From: Platycnemis pennipes | Taxonomy: Eukaryota > Arthropoda > Insecta > Odonata > Platycnemididae | Assembly: GCA_933228895.1 (NCBI GenBank) | Contig: OW121851.1 | Span: forward strand, 113,729,271-113,793,270 | DNA: 64,000 nt | Direction: 5' to 3' | Shown: piece after piece, positions 33,418 to 44,900 of the stretch | Layout of the letters: each line of letters opens with the position of its first letter | Position numbering within the stretch: position 1 is the first letter of the stretch | The notes under the pieces: model-generated | What the model was told of the DNA's origin: nothing | Seen by the model: the letters and a program-made list of their open reading frames with translations, nothing else | Databases searched by the model: none | Position numbers and translations under genes: made by a program

Positions 33418-34291
33418 GGCGATGCACGGATATCCGCAGTCCGGATAACGCGCAAACGGATAATCGGGTGTTTACTTTAAGTAAAAGATGAGTCAAAAAA
33501 TATCGTAAATAAAAAATGAATAGCGTTCTAAAAGTTGCGCTGCGCTTCTTTAAAACCTACCTGGTACGAAAATAGAAATGCGTAATAACAAACACTAAGT
33601 CATTAAAATTATGAACACACGCCAACTTCCTCGCTTCAAAGTGAAACATGATAGAATGAAAGCATAAAATGCGTATGTAGGGAAAGAAATAGACTTGCAC
33701 TGAGACTATAATGAGGATAAAACTAAGGCCGTGTAGGTGGAGTGTAACTCTTGCCTGAAATGCCGAGCATTTTTCTGAAAGGATGAACGTTTAATTATTC
33801 CATGGCCTTAATTATTCTATGACTTTAGGCCACATTGAATTCCGGTTAAGGTCTTTTGAATTCAAATGCGATAGAATAGGTTTCGGGTATTCTTTATCGC
33901 AACAGGTTGGAAACTTTGCATTAAGGTCATATATATAAAATGTATACTATCTCCTCTGCAACTATCTACTTTAACTCTTAACATATTTTGCATAATCTGT
34001 CTTTTTTATATTATTTTGATCCTCATATAATGCATAAATCATTGAATTTATTTACTGAAGCATTACTTTCACGTAGATACCACTTTAATGTAAAATAATT
34101 AATTTAAAGAGATTTATTCACAGAAATAAACATTTAAAATAAAAAAAGAGCCGGAGAAATTTATTCTCCGTAATTCCTCCTCTTTTAAAAGAGTGAAAAA
34201 TGTAATTATTTGAACGGGTAGCCAACGTACATCTGCTAATCCATTCAATTTCCTAACTGCATTATGAAGGATTCTCCCAGTCATTTCAAAA
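33418..34291. other. Unassigned DNA after the long-TIR element
   Basis: CGGATATCCGCAGTCCGG at 33,428 and a related CGGATAATCGGG nearby look like the edge of another, unidentified DNA element. The rest is AT-rich with a hairpin near 34,153-34,171 (GGAGAAATTTATTCTCC). Confidence 0.35.
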
Positions 34292-34828
34292 TTGGCACTT
34301 TGTCAAAAGTTATTATTTATTTATTACGAAAAAGCCACCGGGACATCAATAGCAAATTCCTTCCAACAGAGTCCTGCGACCGCAAGAAACGGCATGCTTT
34401 CCAATTATCGAATTTTTGCAATTTCTCGTGGAGGTGGTGATCCTCATAAAAAAAGGAGACTTTATTTTTATTCTCATGGCAACAAATGTAATACTAGTGA
34501 ACAAATTAAAGGTGTAAAAAGCGAGCAAAAGAAGAACAATGTTGACAGAGATACAAATATGCACATAGTACTTCTAGTTAATATGTGCGATGAATATTTT
34601 GATCTATTTCTCCCCACCATAAAATGGAACACAGTGGAAAATGACTTCATAAACTACGAATTAATCAATTTATCAAAAGCAAAGTCTATCTATAACAGCA
34701 GCGTCCAACATATATTCACTTTCGTGACTCTTGGAGGCCTATTTGTTAAATCTTTACCCCTTACTTATGAGCAACCCCTTCTCATAAGAATGAATGTAAT
34801 TTATATAATTTCCATTAATTTACAGTAA
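34292..34828 (+). CDS. Unrecognised 178-codon open reading frame
   Basis: This is the longest frame outside the BEL/Pao element and integrase frames. It starts ATG GCA and ends at TAA. It is asparagine- and lysine-rich with a basic patch (HKKRRLYFYSHGNK near residues 52-65) and a fairly hydrophobic C-terminal third, but shows no domain, signal peptide or repeat. A frame this long is uncommon by chance in such AT-rich DNA, yet composition and the lack of neighbouring exons argue against a firm gene call. Confidence 0.2.
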   Translation: MALCQKLLFIYYEKATGTSIANSFQQSPATARNGMLSNYRIFAISRGGGDPHKKRRLYFYSHGNKCNTSEQIKGVKSEQKKNNVDRDTNMHIVLLVNMCDEYFDLFLPTIKWNTVENDFINYELINLSKAKSIYNSSVQHIFTFVTLGGLFVKSLPLTYEQPLLIRMNVIYIISINLQ

Positions 34829-35019
34829 AACACTACAATTGGTGGTGAAGTCAATAGAATTATATTTGTTCACTCGTTGAATACGTGATATCAGTTTCAT
34901 TGTCAAATTTTACCCCGTAATTTGATGTAAGATTTCAGACAAGAGTATGATTTTACTATGAGTCCCGCCATTGTTAAACTGCTTTCGTATGTTCTTAAAT
35001 CATCTAGCCCATACCCTTA
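34829..35019. other. Unassigned AT-rich DNA
   Basis: Nothing supportable. Confidence 0.4.
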
Positions 35020-35090
35020 GGGGTACACGTATCTTTATCTGCATAATACCCTGCAAGTACCCACTAAGGGGTGAATGTATACCAACAAGC
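35020..35090 (-). mobile_element. CR1-like 3' tail, minus strand
   Basis: TCTTTATCTGCATAATACCC then TGCAAGTACCCACTAAGGGG matches the 3' tail that follows the CR1-like coding ends at 28.9 and 47.5 kb. No coding part is retained. Confidence 0.55.
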
Positions 35091-37762
35091 CTTATCTGCC
35101 ACGCTTAAAGAGGGTTATTAGCTATATTTTAGTCAAACTGAAGCAAGTTAAACACGAAATAAATAGTAGAGAAAGCGTACAAGAACGTGATGTTAGTTGG
35201 GTTAACTTAATGTCTTTACACCAACATGATACTCATATCTATATATTGATACCCATGAATATATGTATCATTGGTATGTATATTCGTATATTCACGTCTA
35301 TTCATATTCAAAAAGGCACAAGGAAAAAACCCAATTTGGTAACCGGTGCTCTATAACATATGCTAACAAAGGCATACATATTTTTCGATATTAAATGAAG
35401 AAACAGGACAATTTTACTGAATGAATGCAAACTTTATACTTTTCACCAAATTTAGTGTAAATTGCGAAGTTTGCATTTACTCATTGACCATGAATTTTCA
35501 CAAAGCTGAACATGGATCCGTTGAGTTAATCAGGAAAGTGTTAGAATGGATGGTTGATAACAATAATTCTCACGAATGATTCGCAAGTATCAGGGAAAAG
35601 AAGATTTAAGAAAAAACCTTCCATCTTGGGCAGGCCCTGAAAAGGCAGGCTCGTTGATGAACGAAATTAAAAGTTTCATCCAAGCAATGAAGCAACCGTC
35701 GCAAGATTTACTCAAATAAAATGAAAGCACTAGCCAAATATAGCGTGAAGCGTAGCATACTACGTGATGACTCCATTGCAGCACAGCCTACCACGGATCA
35801 GCCCGTCTTCAGTAGGTCTCTTCTTTGTCTATTAGTTTTAGTGGACCAGAAGAGGGCAGACTCGCTAACGAATCAACCCATTAAATACCTAGTTGAAGAA
35901 ATTTGCGTACACATCTGTTATGCAAATTTGAAGCAGTTCCACTTGCTAACTGTTGAAATGATTTGGAAACTCAAGAAGTGGGAACAAGTGTCCTCCATCT
36001 CTTTACGAAGTTAGAACCCAAGCCAATCCCTGGATTTTTTTCAGGATACACATTCGAATTATAGCACAAATTCGTCGCATAACTGGCGGAATGCAAGAAA
36101 TGTTAACATGTAGTATGGTGAAATGAGGTAGAAACATTTCTTGTATTAAGAATTAATTTGCGATCCGTCGTTTCGTTTTCTAGGTGGTATAATGGTAAGC
36201 AAATTATACTTGTAAAATGAATTCCTAGGCCATATTTTAGATTGCGTTAAATTTTTGGGTTTCGCAATTAGGATTATAAATTGAAGAGCATAATATGCAT
36301 TCTCAAAACTTTGTTGGAAACTAAAAGTGACTCCAGGAAAGGAACTGGTCCCTTTACCTTGAATGCGTGACCTTCACATGGCAAAAGCTTAGTACGAGGT
36401 TAGATATACCCTCAACTATCAAGACGACCTTCCGATAGAGCACTGGGTGAGTGCATGAACTGATAAATACTTGAATAGACATACACCAGCATACAAAACT
36501 TTAGCTTTGAAATACATATTTAATCCTTTTGCGATAGGAACAAATCTCTGAAGGATTGTTGAAAAACATTCACCAGGTTTTTGTAAATGAAAATTGAACT
36601 ACGGCTTAGCCATCTTTTGTCACGTATTTTATACTCTCTTAGGACACATTATTTCTCAAAAGATAAAATAATTACAGTTAGAATGGAATTGAATGCCATA
36701 TTTGTTCATTTAAGCATCATGGACAACTTCCGTTGAGCCACTTACATTTTCATTAGGTTCTGCAAGGCTGATGAGCGCTCTTAAGTTATTACAAGAAGGG
36801 AGTGAAAGCATTTCCATGAAGCTACACCTTCAGTATATCAGTAAGTTCAGCCTATAGGACCAACCAACAGTGTGTCAGAGAATTTTACATGGGATCAGAA
36901 GTATTGAATGTTGACCCCGAGCTCACGAAAGAAAGTAACTTTAATTCATTTATGTTCTATACAGGTTTCGAAAGATATTAATTCTTTCCTGAGAGATAAT
37001 CATTATTCCTTTCTGTATGGCTTTTCAACGATTTTTTGTGCATTGATAAGGCAAGGTGAAGAAACGCCTTCGTTATTGTAATTAATTGCTGCTATCCAAG
37101 TCTGATATTTAAATTTTCAAACGAGAAATGAAATATGTAAAATAGAAGAATTATATTTTTCTGAAGAGGCTAAAAGATAAAAGAACCGAGAGAAGAGTTA
37201 CTACGAATGAAGGTTAGGATTAAAGATTCTTGTTGCTATCTAATTAATAATACCCTCGGCAATTTATTGACTTTTATAAATATTTATTTGTTGTTGCACG
37301 TTACCATAAAAGTAAATTTAATGTGCACGTCTTTTGGGCAACATAAATTGCTATAAAATCAGTAAAGGGTACACCTTATTTAATGGAATACTAATATTGA
37401 ATGACGATCCAAAGTCTGATATTTCTGTTTCATAGGGCTCAACCCTTTCAGTTTTTATATTCTGCATGCTTAATATGTCATTTATGGTATTTACTTTTTT
37501 TGGGTGACCGAAATATTGGTAAAACGACACCACAATCTAAACGCTATGACACAAGTAAAATTCCATTCTCATGTCGGGGTTTCCATTTCATAAGGTACTC
37601 CTAGATTTTTACTAAGTTTGATTATTTACATTATTTCAATTGACAAGGATTAGGTAGGAGGATTTTCGTGGAAGAATTGTTGGAATTTTAACCTCATTCT
37701 CATCTGTGGTTTCAATTCTGTCCCCACATTTAAAGGCGCTTCAGGTAAGGAGGAAGGAACCT
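35091..37762. other. Unassigned AT-rich intergenic DNA
   Basis: No gene or recognised repeat. The 97-codon plus frame at 35,721-36,014 has no domain. Confidence 0.45.
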
Positions 37763-37797
37763 TTTCTTGTACCTTTCCGGAGGAAAGGTACAAGAAA
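37763..37797. repeat. Perfect short hairpin, 16-bp arms
   Basis: TTTCTTGTACCTTTCC (37,763-37,778), a 3-base loop, then the exact complement GGAAAGGTACAAGAAA (37,782-37,797). It ends directly at the edge of the SINE body at 37,798. Confidence 0.8.
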
Positions 37798-38025
37798 TAT
37801 TCGGCGTCGGTATTAGCCAGCTCATAACGAAAGGAGCCAATGAGACCACACTTAACGTCTCATCCGACGGACTGACTTCTGCACTCGAAGTGCTCTCCAC
37901 ACAGTATTCAAGTAAGGGGCCAGTTCACCAATAAAAGAAAAATCCGCCATATCCGAGATTCGGACTCGGGGCCTCAGGGTGGCAGGCCAGTACTCTAGCT
38001 ATTACACTAACCTAACTCTGAGAAT
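37798..38025 (-). mobile_element. SINE family A, best-preserved full copy
   Basis: On the minus strand the head reads AATAGCTAGAGTACTGG (A-box-like) and CCCGAGTCCGAATCTCGG (B-box). It is followed by ATATGGCGGATTTTTC, the CACTTCGAGTGCAGAAGTC block and the core CCGTCGGATGAGACGTTAAG, ending at CGACGCC. This is the copy that best shows tRNA origin; the others are recognised by comparison with it. Confidence 0.7.
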
Positions 38026-39044
38026 TGAAATCGGGACACAACGATGTCTTATTTCACTGGTGTCTCCAATCACCCAAAACCTCTGGTATAAAATGCCATC
38101 CTTATTTGTTGTAATCTGGCGCTGCAAAATATTTGCTCAATATTTTGAGAGATACTCACGTCTTTATGACTCCTAAATCCATGGAAGCCATCAAGGTTTC
38201 CGGATCATGTACACTCTATTAAACACATATGCGCAGTGTAGGAACAACTTCCCTCAGACCTTGTTATCTCATTCACCTCCGCTTGGTTTCCGCTCCACTA
38301 CGCTCCTCTCTCTATCCCACGCTCGTCAAACATTCCACCCCTTATCGCAAACTTCAGCTTCCACCCTCCACACCCAATTAATACCTTCGGTTCACGTCCA
38401 TTCACTTTCCTGCTCTTCATCCAATTCTTGCCGCCCAAATATTATTTTTGTTTTCAGCGATCCAAAATTTTCTCACTCCCATGCCTCTTTATAAGCCTTA
38501 TTTATCCTATCCACGCTCATCTACTCTCTTTTAAAAGATCTGCTCCTCGAGTTAATCTGGAAAGGTAGGTTTGAGTGAAAACGCGGAGGATGCCTAAACT
38601 AATGTTCTTTATAAATAAATTAAGGGCCGCTTCCAGCCTTAATCCCAGACGCAAATTGGTCAACCCTATCCATAATTAATAAAAAAACCGTACCCATCCC
38701 GTTTGAGGATTGTGTCTATAGTTTTATCCAGGTTACATATGTTTTGGTAAACATAGAATGCCACAAGGCCAATAGCGACCCCTAATTTTTGGCATTTTCG
38801 TGGATCTGGATTTTCATTAAATATCAAGTATTTAGAGCCTCAGTTTCAACTGAGCGTCTTACCATGCCTTTATATTTTCCGGGTAGGAACCAGCATAACG
38901 AAAGATATATTTTGAAAATATAATGCTTGGGTTTAGAAAAATTGGTACTTAATTACGTAACTGGGAAACATTAATAGTAATGTTTTAATTCGTGACTAAA
39001 ATAGCTCGCTAGAGCCTATTGGTAATAAAAAAAGTGAGATTCCT
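38026..39044. other. Unassigned intergenic DNA
   Basis: A pyrimidine-rich plus-strand stretch at 38,270-38,540 has a 95-codon Ser/His/Pro-rich frame that looks compositional. No gene is called. Confidence 0.4.
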
Positions 39045-39115
39045 TTGGTTTGGTGGCTATAGTACTGTCCTACAACCTTAAGGATCGAGTTTGAATCCCG
39101 TGTATCCCAGATTTA
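39045..39115 (+). mobile_element. tRNA-derived SINE head, plus strand
   Basis: GGTGGCTATAGTACTG near 39,051 (A-box-like) and GATCGAGTTTGAATCCCGTG near 39,083 (B-box) have proper tRNA spacing. A second B-box-like AAATTCGAATCCCG follows near 39,209, suggesting a dimeric or stacked arrangement. Confidence 0.5.
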
Positions 39116-40479
39116 TTTCCTGTGTGGGAACAAATTCACGAAGATAGAAGGCCGGAAAGGAGACGGCATGACAACACTAAGGCTCTCATACCGGATCAAA
39201 TTCGAATCCCGTCTCTGACATGGCTGTTTTTCTTATCTCACTAATAAGGTTTGAATTAAAGTATGGTATGATATAACTTAAGCTCGATACTCATTAAATA
39301 TTAATCATGCTACTGCCGGAATAATGGTTCCGAACTAAGAAATAAAAATGTAAATTTTTCTTGAAATAAAAAAATTCCCCTGTATCTCTACGAGATTAAG
39401 AAATACTCCTGTTTCAGCTAATCTCCTTAATTACTTTCTGTCGCCAAAAGAGAGGAAAATATCGCCATCAGTTGTGAGTTGTTGCTTTTTGTTTTATGTT
39501 TATCTTTATAAAGTATAAAACCTATTCCTTATTTGGTCTTAATTTTATTTCCCGTCACATTTATTTCTACTATAATTTTATTTTCTATAATAATACACAT
39601 CTCAACAAGGTTAACTGTAAAATATCCATATTTTTGGCGTCAAAAAGTGGTATTTTAGTAAGTTGGATCAGTTTTTCTCTTTTACTTCTATGTAATTTTA
39701 ACTATATAGATATGATAAATATTCAAAACATTTTGTGTAACATTTTTCCTGCACATAGACTTTATTGATGCAACAAGCGAAAGAACTTGCTTCACTACAC
39801 ACGCTAGCAGCTTGCGGAAATAACACAACTTTGATAATGAAATGAAACCAAGTAAAGTATTAAAATTATTATGGGATGAGTAGAGGAGGAAAAAATCTCA
39901 AATATAAATATTATCGAGAAGAAAGAGTAAGGCTGATAATTATAGCAAGATAAAATAAGCTATTCAGGAAGAAATGTTAATTTTATTCGTAAGGTTATAC
40001 ATTGGCAAGTGACTACGGTAATCATGTTTGGTATTTGCTAGATTTGGTTTGACTTATTAATGGATGGAAGAGAACTTCTGATGAGAACGAAGAAAGAAGT
40101 GAATAGTTTTATGACGAGCTTGATGCTTAGAATCTCAAATTGTGTTGATCCTTGAAATTTTCTCTAAAAATAAATAATAAGAATAGATTTGGAAATTCCA
40201 ACATATGAATGAGGAGAATAATTGAAAAAATGTGGATGGGAAGGAAGGAACAATGATTATAATAGAGAAATTATTATAATTGATAATGGAATGAATAATA
40301 ATATTAATTCAGCATTTTATTGAAAGAAATAATATTTTTGACGTAAATCAGCAAGATAAATAAGCAATTAACGTCAATACGATTTTAATGCACGATGAGT
40401 TTAGGAAACTAGGGTTGTAGGAAATGAAAATGCATATTTGATAGAATGATGGACAGTACAAAATATGAAGATATTCAGC
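39116..40479. other. Unassigned AT-rich intergenic DNA
   Basis: Very AT-rich. The 90-codon plus frame at 39,496-39,768 is hydrophobic and Phe/Tyr/Ile-rich, as expected from AT-rich chance sequence. Confidence 0.45.
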
Positions 40480-40487
40480 AGAGAAAC

Positions 40488-40625
40488 TCCAACCTGGACC
40501 CCCTGATTTCCGGCCAGGTGCTCTACCAGTTGAGCTACCAACACATCCTCTTTCTCTATGGAAATCAGGAGGTTCAGGTCCGAGTCCCGATCAAGGCGAA
40601 TGATTTTTTTCTTTGTGGAATACCT
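40488..40625. mobile_element. Inverted pair of SINE family B heads
   Basis: On the minus strand a head (about 40,550-40,488) reads GGTAGCTCAACTGGTAGAGC and then GGAAATCAGGGGGTCCAGG. On the plus strand (40,560-40,625) GGAAATCAGGAGGTTCAGG leads into a CCGAGTCCC B-box and the GCGAATGATTTTTTTC body seen at 4.4 kb. The two 25-bp arms are inverted copies around a 45-60 base loop. The minus head is close to a real tRNA D-arm and anticodon arm, but its T-arm is mutated. Confidence 0.55.
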
Positions 40626-40989
40626 TAATATTGAGCAATGCTGCGGGTAACTCCGTTACATTTTTCGTGGCCAGTTTGCAAGCTTTGAATTTGTAGAAAA
40701 TATAGGAGAGAAAATTGCCCTGACCTCGAACTGACCTCGGTAGCAAGCAAGTAACGTTCCTGTCTGGCATGCCAAAGGATGAAAGTTTATTAAGAAAAAG
40801 ATTAAGAAATTAAGAAAATGGGCATGAAAAGTATTCGAGCACCTACATATATAGCTGCGGAGGACCAAGGCCACTTGATTGGGCAGAAGATATATTCTCC
40901 CGGGAAGAAGACTATTACTAACACCATTTGCGCAAACAAGTAATGGCACAGTTAACAAACCTTCCCCACAAAACAGGAGAGAAAAATCC

Positions 40990-41616
40990 AACAAAATATA
41001 TCATCGTCATTGGTCAACAATCCTAGGATTGGTTTGACGCAGCTTTCCACTCGATTCTTCTATCGGTCAACCTTTTCATTGTGATGTAATTCTTCTCTTT
41101 TACATTCTTCACAACCTGTTCCACTGCTGTCATCGTCCATGATTCACTTCCGTAAAGAAAAATGCTCCTGATGTATGTTCTGATTAACTGTTTCCTTACT
41201 TCTATGCTTGTATTTTCTGCTGTAAGTAGATTCTTCTTTTGAAAGAATGCCCTTTTTGCCTGGGATATTCCACTCACTATTTCTTTCTTGCTTCGTCCAT
41301 CGTTGGTTACTCGGCTTCCTAGATAACAGAACTCTTTCACCTCTTCAAGTTTTTGTTTTCCTAGTTTGACATTGGTTTTCGCCTCTTCTTCCTTGCTGCA
41401 CACCAATATCTTAGTCTTCTTCTTATTTATCTTCAGCTGATATCTGGCCATAGTCCTTTCCATGGTTGTTAGCATCTTATTCAGCTCCTTCTCTGTCTCT
41501 GCTATGAGAGCTATATGATCAGCGAATCGTAGCATAACAAAATATATGGCGTTGGCAATTATGGAGCACCGAGGTACAAGCGCGATACAGAGTGGTATTG
41601 CTGTGGACATTGTCAA
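40990..41616 (-). mobile_element. RTE-type retrotransposon, reverse-transcriptase C-terminal part
   Basis: A 197-codon minus frame encodes LRFADHIALIAETEKELNKM (the usual FADD has become FADH), YQLKINKKKTKILVCS, FCYLGSRVTNDGRSKKEI, AKRAFFQKKNLLT and LFLYGSESWTM-like text, the ordered motifs at the end of RTE reverse transcriptases. Below it the 3' end reads AATCCTAGGATTGG and TTGACGCAGC in plus orientation, as at 25.15 kb. Loss of the catalytic Asp and absence of the front half make it inactive. Confidence 0.8.
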
Positions 41617-42376
41617 TGGTGTTTAACCTTAGAGCACAGTTCAAGCAAATAAATGTAAGAAAAATTCTGCAGAGGGCCCCCCAGAATTCGCCATCCTATT
41701 TCCAAACCATATATCATCTTCAGTTTATAACACTACCTTTTGAAAATAAAACTGCAAAGTTGAATTACCTCGCTAAATACAAAATGGATCAAAAACGCTA
41801 TTTTCCTTGAGCTACGCACGAATTGGATACGCATCATTTTATCACACAAATTAGCAATGTAATATCTTTATTGCCTAGAGCAGGATTGACCCACTAAAAT
41901 GACTGAGACAACTTGGACAACAGAATCTTGGCAAACAACTGCGAAAATGCATTCGAAATTTGAGCTCCCATATGCTTAATATTGAGTGGTGAATACTTCT
42001 CATACTTTAGGATATTTTATTAACTATCAGCATATATGCAGATTAATTAACTGTCAGCAAAGATTGATTTTTGGTTTAAAGTTTAAAGTTCGTTCCAAAA
42101 ATTTCACATCTACTACCAGTTTTTCCGACACGTTTAATTCCCACACTCATTAGTAGGCAGTGACCAATCATTACAAACGATATGAAGGCAAACACAACAA
42201 AACCTGCACGAAAACGGATTTGCCAAGATTTTAGCACATATATTTTTAAGAACAATGCTTAGAGTATAAACCTTTTGACAACGTATATAGAGCACAATTA
42301 GAAAATTACCGTTATCCAAGAGGTACCTTGAAGTGAAACTGAGCGAAGCACACAATATTAAATGGATAGTTTGAAA
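41617..42376. other. Unassigned AT-rich intergenic DNA
   Basis: A 72-codon plus frame (41,592-41,810) crosses the RTE boundary and is unrecognised. Nothing else is supportable. Confidence 0.4.
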
Positions 42377-42475
42377 TAATCAACTACATCTACATAATAC
42401 CCCGCAAGCCACCATAAAGGTGTGTGGCAGAGGGTGAATTATCACCAAACATGCACTACATATCATGCATAAAAA
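42377..42475 (-). mobile_element. CR1-like 3' tail, minus strand
   Basis: CTACATCTACATAATACCCC, GCAAGCCACC and GTGTGGCAGAGGGTGAATT form the complete tail consensus of this family; no coding part remains. Confidence 0.65.
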
Positions 42476-43254
42476 ATAATTAATATTTATATACATACTG
42501 TTCTCAACCACACTATTTAAAAAAATATAAAAATAGCAAAGAAAACATGCAAAAACATGCTGTTAGTTGGGTTAGCTTCAAGTCCTTTCCCTACATGCGT
42601 CTACCAATGTTATCCATTTCTACACTCGTGCTGGATACATTAACCGTTATTCATTGTACGAGGAAAGAGAACGTAATCCTTACAAACCTGGTACTCACCG
42701 AATTTAGGTAAATATGAAATACAGAATACTACATCTTAATGAAAGGGAGTAAAAGTAAAACTGCATTCTTTAAAGCTACCAATTGCGGTAAACACTTCAC
42801 CATAATTGTAGATATAGTAAAACTCCTTACCAAAAGTCACTTAATAACTCAATAAAAAAGAAAATAGCTGAGTGACATATTTAAATTTAACATCAAAATT
42901 TTATCTTCATTAAATGCCCCTGGGTAAGGAGGAGCTGAGAATATGCACGTGAGAATACTCCACCTCAGGCTACATCCATACATATCATGTTCATGGTTTT
43001 TCCTTAATCCCCGGCCGATCGCTCTCTCCTGGGAGCTACTCAAAAGTTATAATGGATGGCAGTTGAAGTTCACCGTTTCGTCATAGCATGATGGATTGAA
43101 GTTTTTATTCAGAGGCTGGGACATGGTTAGAGAGAAAGGAAATTTTGGCAGTTACTAGTAGAGGGGAGTGACCGACAGATGAGATCGTTTAGTATAGTCG
43201 GGAAACTAGATATCGATAAGAATTTTTCGTATAAGGAAGTAAGAGCGGATAGAA
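42476..43254. other. Unassigned AT-rich intergenic DNA
   Basis: Nothing supportable. Confidence 0.5.
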
Positions 43255-43475
43255 ATCCGGCTTCGGCATTTACCCACTCTTAGCAAAATGCGAAAAGGGG
43301 TCTATGTTTTCAAGTCCCATCCCCTGGACGGAGTACTGAGGAACTTGAATTGTTCTCCAAACAGCATTCAATTGGGGACCGGTATACCAATCTTTCTTTC
43401 TGAAATCTGAAAAAATAACTTCTACTGTCGGGATTTGAAACAGGACTCTCGGGGTAGGAAGCTAATAAAACCAAC
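43255..43475 (-). mobile_element. SINE family A copy, minus strand
   Basis: GGCTTCGGCATTTACCC, CAAGTCCCATCCCCTGGACG then GAGTACTG, CAATTGGGGACCGG and a B-box-like GTCGGGATTTGAAACAGG occur in family order. The 146-codon plus frame that begins inside it (43,435-43,875) is attributed to composition. Confidence 0.55.
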
Positions 43476-44057
43476 CCGATCTCCGTTTAATAATTTCTTG
43501 CTCCATATTAATATCAAAGATACAGCCCCATGGATGAATTTGGAGCTTGTTGTGCTGAAAATTAAGTTAAGTTTTGCAGAGACCCTTCAGAAAATAAAGC
43601 AGTGGATTACTTTTATTTGTCTACCAATGAAGGCAGGTGTAAATGGGCATTCAATTCTTCCAGCTATCCCTAAATTTGACCTGACGTCCCTCTTCAGACC
43701 CTCATTCCTCCTACGTCCCATCACTCTATTCACACTATGCGTTTCCCTCTACCCCGCTTATCCAGCATCCTTCCCTCAATCTCGCACGTCAAAAAATCCT
43801 CGCCTTTTATTACCTTCTCCATCCACACCTCTTTATTTCCTCAATAAACTTCCACTCCTCCCCAACCAACTCTAGTACTTCATCGTTCGTCCTCCTTTCG
43901 ACCAACATTACTTTCTCCATCCATCTCCACACACACATCTTAATGACCCTCGTTCTATTTTCATCTTCTTTCCTTATCCACCCAAATCGGTAGATAACAA
44001 AATCATGCTAGCATAGAACAGATATGTTCCTATTATGATGATAAAGATATTGTTCGT
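43476..44057. other. Pyrimidine-rich unassigned DNA
   Basis: The stretch at 43,680-43,970 is strongly C/T-rich on the plus strand, giving a Pro/Leu/Ser-rich frame. No domain is seen. Confidence 0.4.
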
Positions 44058-44130
44058 GGTGTGGATGCACCCCCTGCCACACACCCTAGAGGTGGCTTGA
44101 AGGGTAGACCATAGATATAGATATGGCTGA
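44058..44130 (+). mobile_element. CR1-like 3' tail, plus strand
   Basis: GTGTGGATGCACCCCCTGCC, CACACCCTAGAGGTGGCTTG and a terminal ATAGATATAGATATGG follow the tail consensus in plus orientation. Confidence 0.55.
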
Positions 44131-44279
44131 CAGCAAATCATCGAAAGGTAGATCATGGACAGATTTCCTCTTCCCTAACTTTCTCCCCCGATGACAGAAA
44201 ATCATTCGTCACATTTCACCCCGTTCGACTCCATTTCATCGACCAACCCCCTCTAGTTCTAAAACGCTTCTCGATCTCT

Positions 44280-44900
44280 TGATGACCGGCTCTGAACGGA
44301 ACCGGGGCGGAGAGGGTCAAGCTAGAGCGAGGCCTACGGTTCCCTGTTTCGGGTGTCGATTCCACTCAAGGGGTGCGGAGTGGGGTAAGTTGAGGTGGAA
44401 AGGGGGATGGAGAGGGAGGAGGGGAAGGGAAAGGGGAAAGAGGGGAGGAGAGAGGGGGCGGAAAAGTTATGGGAGGAGGAGATCTCTGGGGAGGGAGGCC
44501 GTGTTAACCAATGGGAACCGAGAGAGGTCGTCGGGAAGGGGTGGGGGGAGGGGGGAGTGGTGCGGTGCGGACAAGGGGAGCCGCGCCGCCGCGCCCGCCG
44601 ACGCCCACCCCGATAGAAACTCTCCTCGTCTGCTTCCCAGCGGCGCTCATTCGGCGCCGGAAGTAGGCGACGTCGACTTCGCAGTCGAAACAGGCACGCG
44701 CGCGCCCTCTACCCCCCCATAATTCCACATTAGTCTCTCCCGCTTACCATCTCTCACCCTCATCCCCACTTCGCCCCTCTCCGTTGTGTGTTCCCACCCC
44801 CCGTGGAGAGCTAGGAGGGTGATAAGGTCAACCACAAGTGAAAGGGGAGTAAAAAAGGGTGCCGAAATATTTATCCCCCTCCCCGCCCCCTAAATCGTCA
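44280..44900. promoter_or_regulatory. CpG-rich island, possible host gene promoter or first exon
   Basis: This is the most GC- and CpG-rich stretch of the window, with G-runs on the plus strand at 44,400-44,580 (GGTGGGGGGAGGGGGG) and a CGCCGCGCCCGCC block near 44,583-44,600. Frames are open on both strands, including a 147-codon Arg/Gly-rich plus frame at 44,279-44,722, but they look compositional. In an otherwise AT-rich arthropod genome such an island often marks a promoter and 5' exon. A clean splice-donor-like GTAAGT occurs downstream on the plus strand at about 45,396. No coding exon is identified, so the host gene, if any, is unknown. Confidence 0.4.

Noticed and set aside
40488..40550. 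Functional tRNA gene on the minus strand
   Set aside because: D-arm and anticodon arm look good but the T-arm is mutated and the anticodon loop lacks the usual leading pyrimidine-T.
43435..43875. 146-codon plus frame as a gene
   Set aside because: It starts inside a SINE and ends in a pyrimidine-rich tract; composition explains it.
44279..44722. 147-codon Arg/Gly-rich plus frame as a protein gene
   Set aside because: It follows entirely from GC-rich, purine-rich composition; the opposite strand is also open in long frames.
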